From an uncultured Lachnospiraceae bacterium (GTDB lineage Bacteria > Bacillota > Clostridia > Lachnospirales > Lachnospiraceae), in contig CALZPS010000127.1 in the NCBI GenBank assembly GCA_945827765.1, forward strand, positions 1 to 5,290: DNA of 5,290 bases, in the 5' to 3' direction. Below the pieces are notes generated by a model. The model searched no databases and was not told the origin of the DNA. It worked only from the letters and a program-made list of their open reading frames with translations. Each line of letters opens with the position of its first letter. Within the stretch, counting starts at the first letter, position 1. A program made the position numbers and the translations under genes. This document shows, piece by piece, positions 5,233 to 5,290 of the stretch.

Positions 5233-5290
5233 ACATATGAGTTGCCCGACAAATGAGCCTGACGTCGATTTCTTCGTGCTTCGCACTCCC
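5233..5290. other. Start of the intergenic region after the SDR gene
   Basis: These 58 bases hold no gene. A small hairpin GTGC-TTC-GCAC lies at 5276-5286, at the window edge. The GC-rich run before it has no partner inside the window. It may be the left half of a longer hairpin or terminator centred near the edge, which cannot be confirmed here. Confidence 0.3.

Overview
The window looks like chromosomal DNA from a gut-type Clostridia (Bacillota), most plausibly Lachnospiraceae or a close relative. The support is moderate GC, strong AGGAGG-type ribosome binding sites, extended -10 promoters, tRNA genes without an encoded CCA, a tyrosine T-box leader upstream of tyrS, and proteins of clostridial style. 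The family assignment is inference from these traits, not from a database match.

Layout. Positions 1-311 hold tRNA sequence on the minus strand. A tRNA-Glu(UUC) lies nearest its promoter and a tRNA-Thr(UGU) runs off the left edge. Between them is a damaged tRNA-Thr copy: its first 17 nt are intact, then an 88-bp hairpin-rich segment interrupts the D loop, and the anticodon part that follows is rearranged into a fold-back. Positions 312-537 are an AT-rich divergent promoter region. Positions 538-1908 (plus) encode a cytosolic GH13 alpha-amylase-family enzyme of neopullulanase/cyclomaltodextrinase type. A strong hairpin at 1936-1977 separates it from a convergent minus-strand operon read from about 4112 down to 2018: a Tyr-specific T-box leader, tyrS, then a flavin-reductase-like protein that starts 1 nt after the tyrS stop. 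Positions 4409-5232 (plus, divergent from tyrS) encode a short-chain dehydrogenase/reductase whose reading frame is broken by an apparent 1-nt deletion near 5008-5011. Its promoter carries two separate inverted repeats and lies downstream of two pairs of direct repeats.

How the genes work together. The tyrS operon should respond to uncharged tRNA-Tyr: the UAC specifier, a UGGU sequence matching an A discriminator, and mutually exclusive terminator and antiterminator pairings are all readable. The co-transcribed flavin-reductase-like gene would share that control. The amylase stands alone, without a transporter or regulator beside it. The SDR would have its own regulated promoter if the frame is intact in the living organism. 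The most unusual structure is the interrupted tRNA-Thr with its hairpin insert. I found no CRISPR array, transposase, phage gene or defence-system gene.
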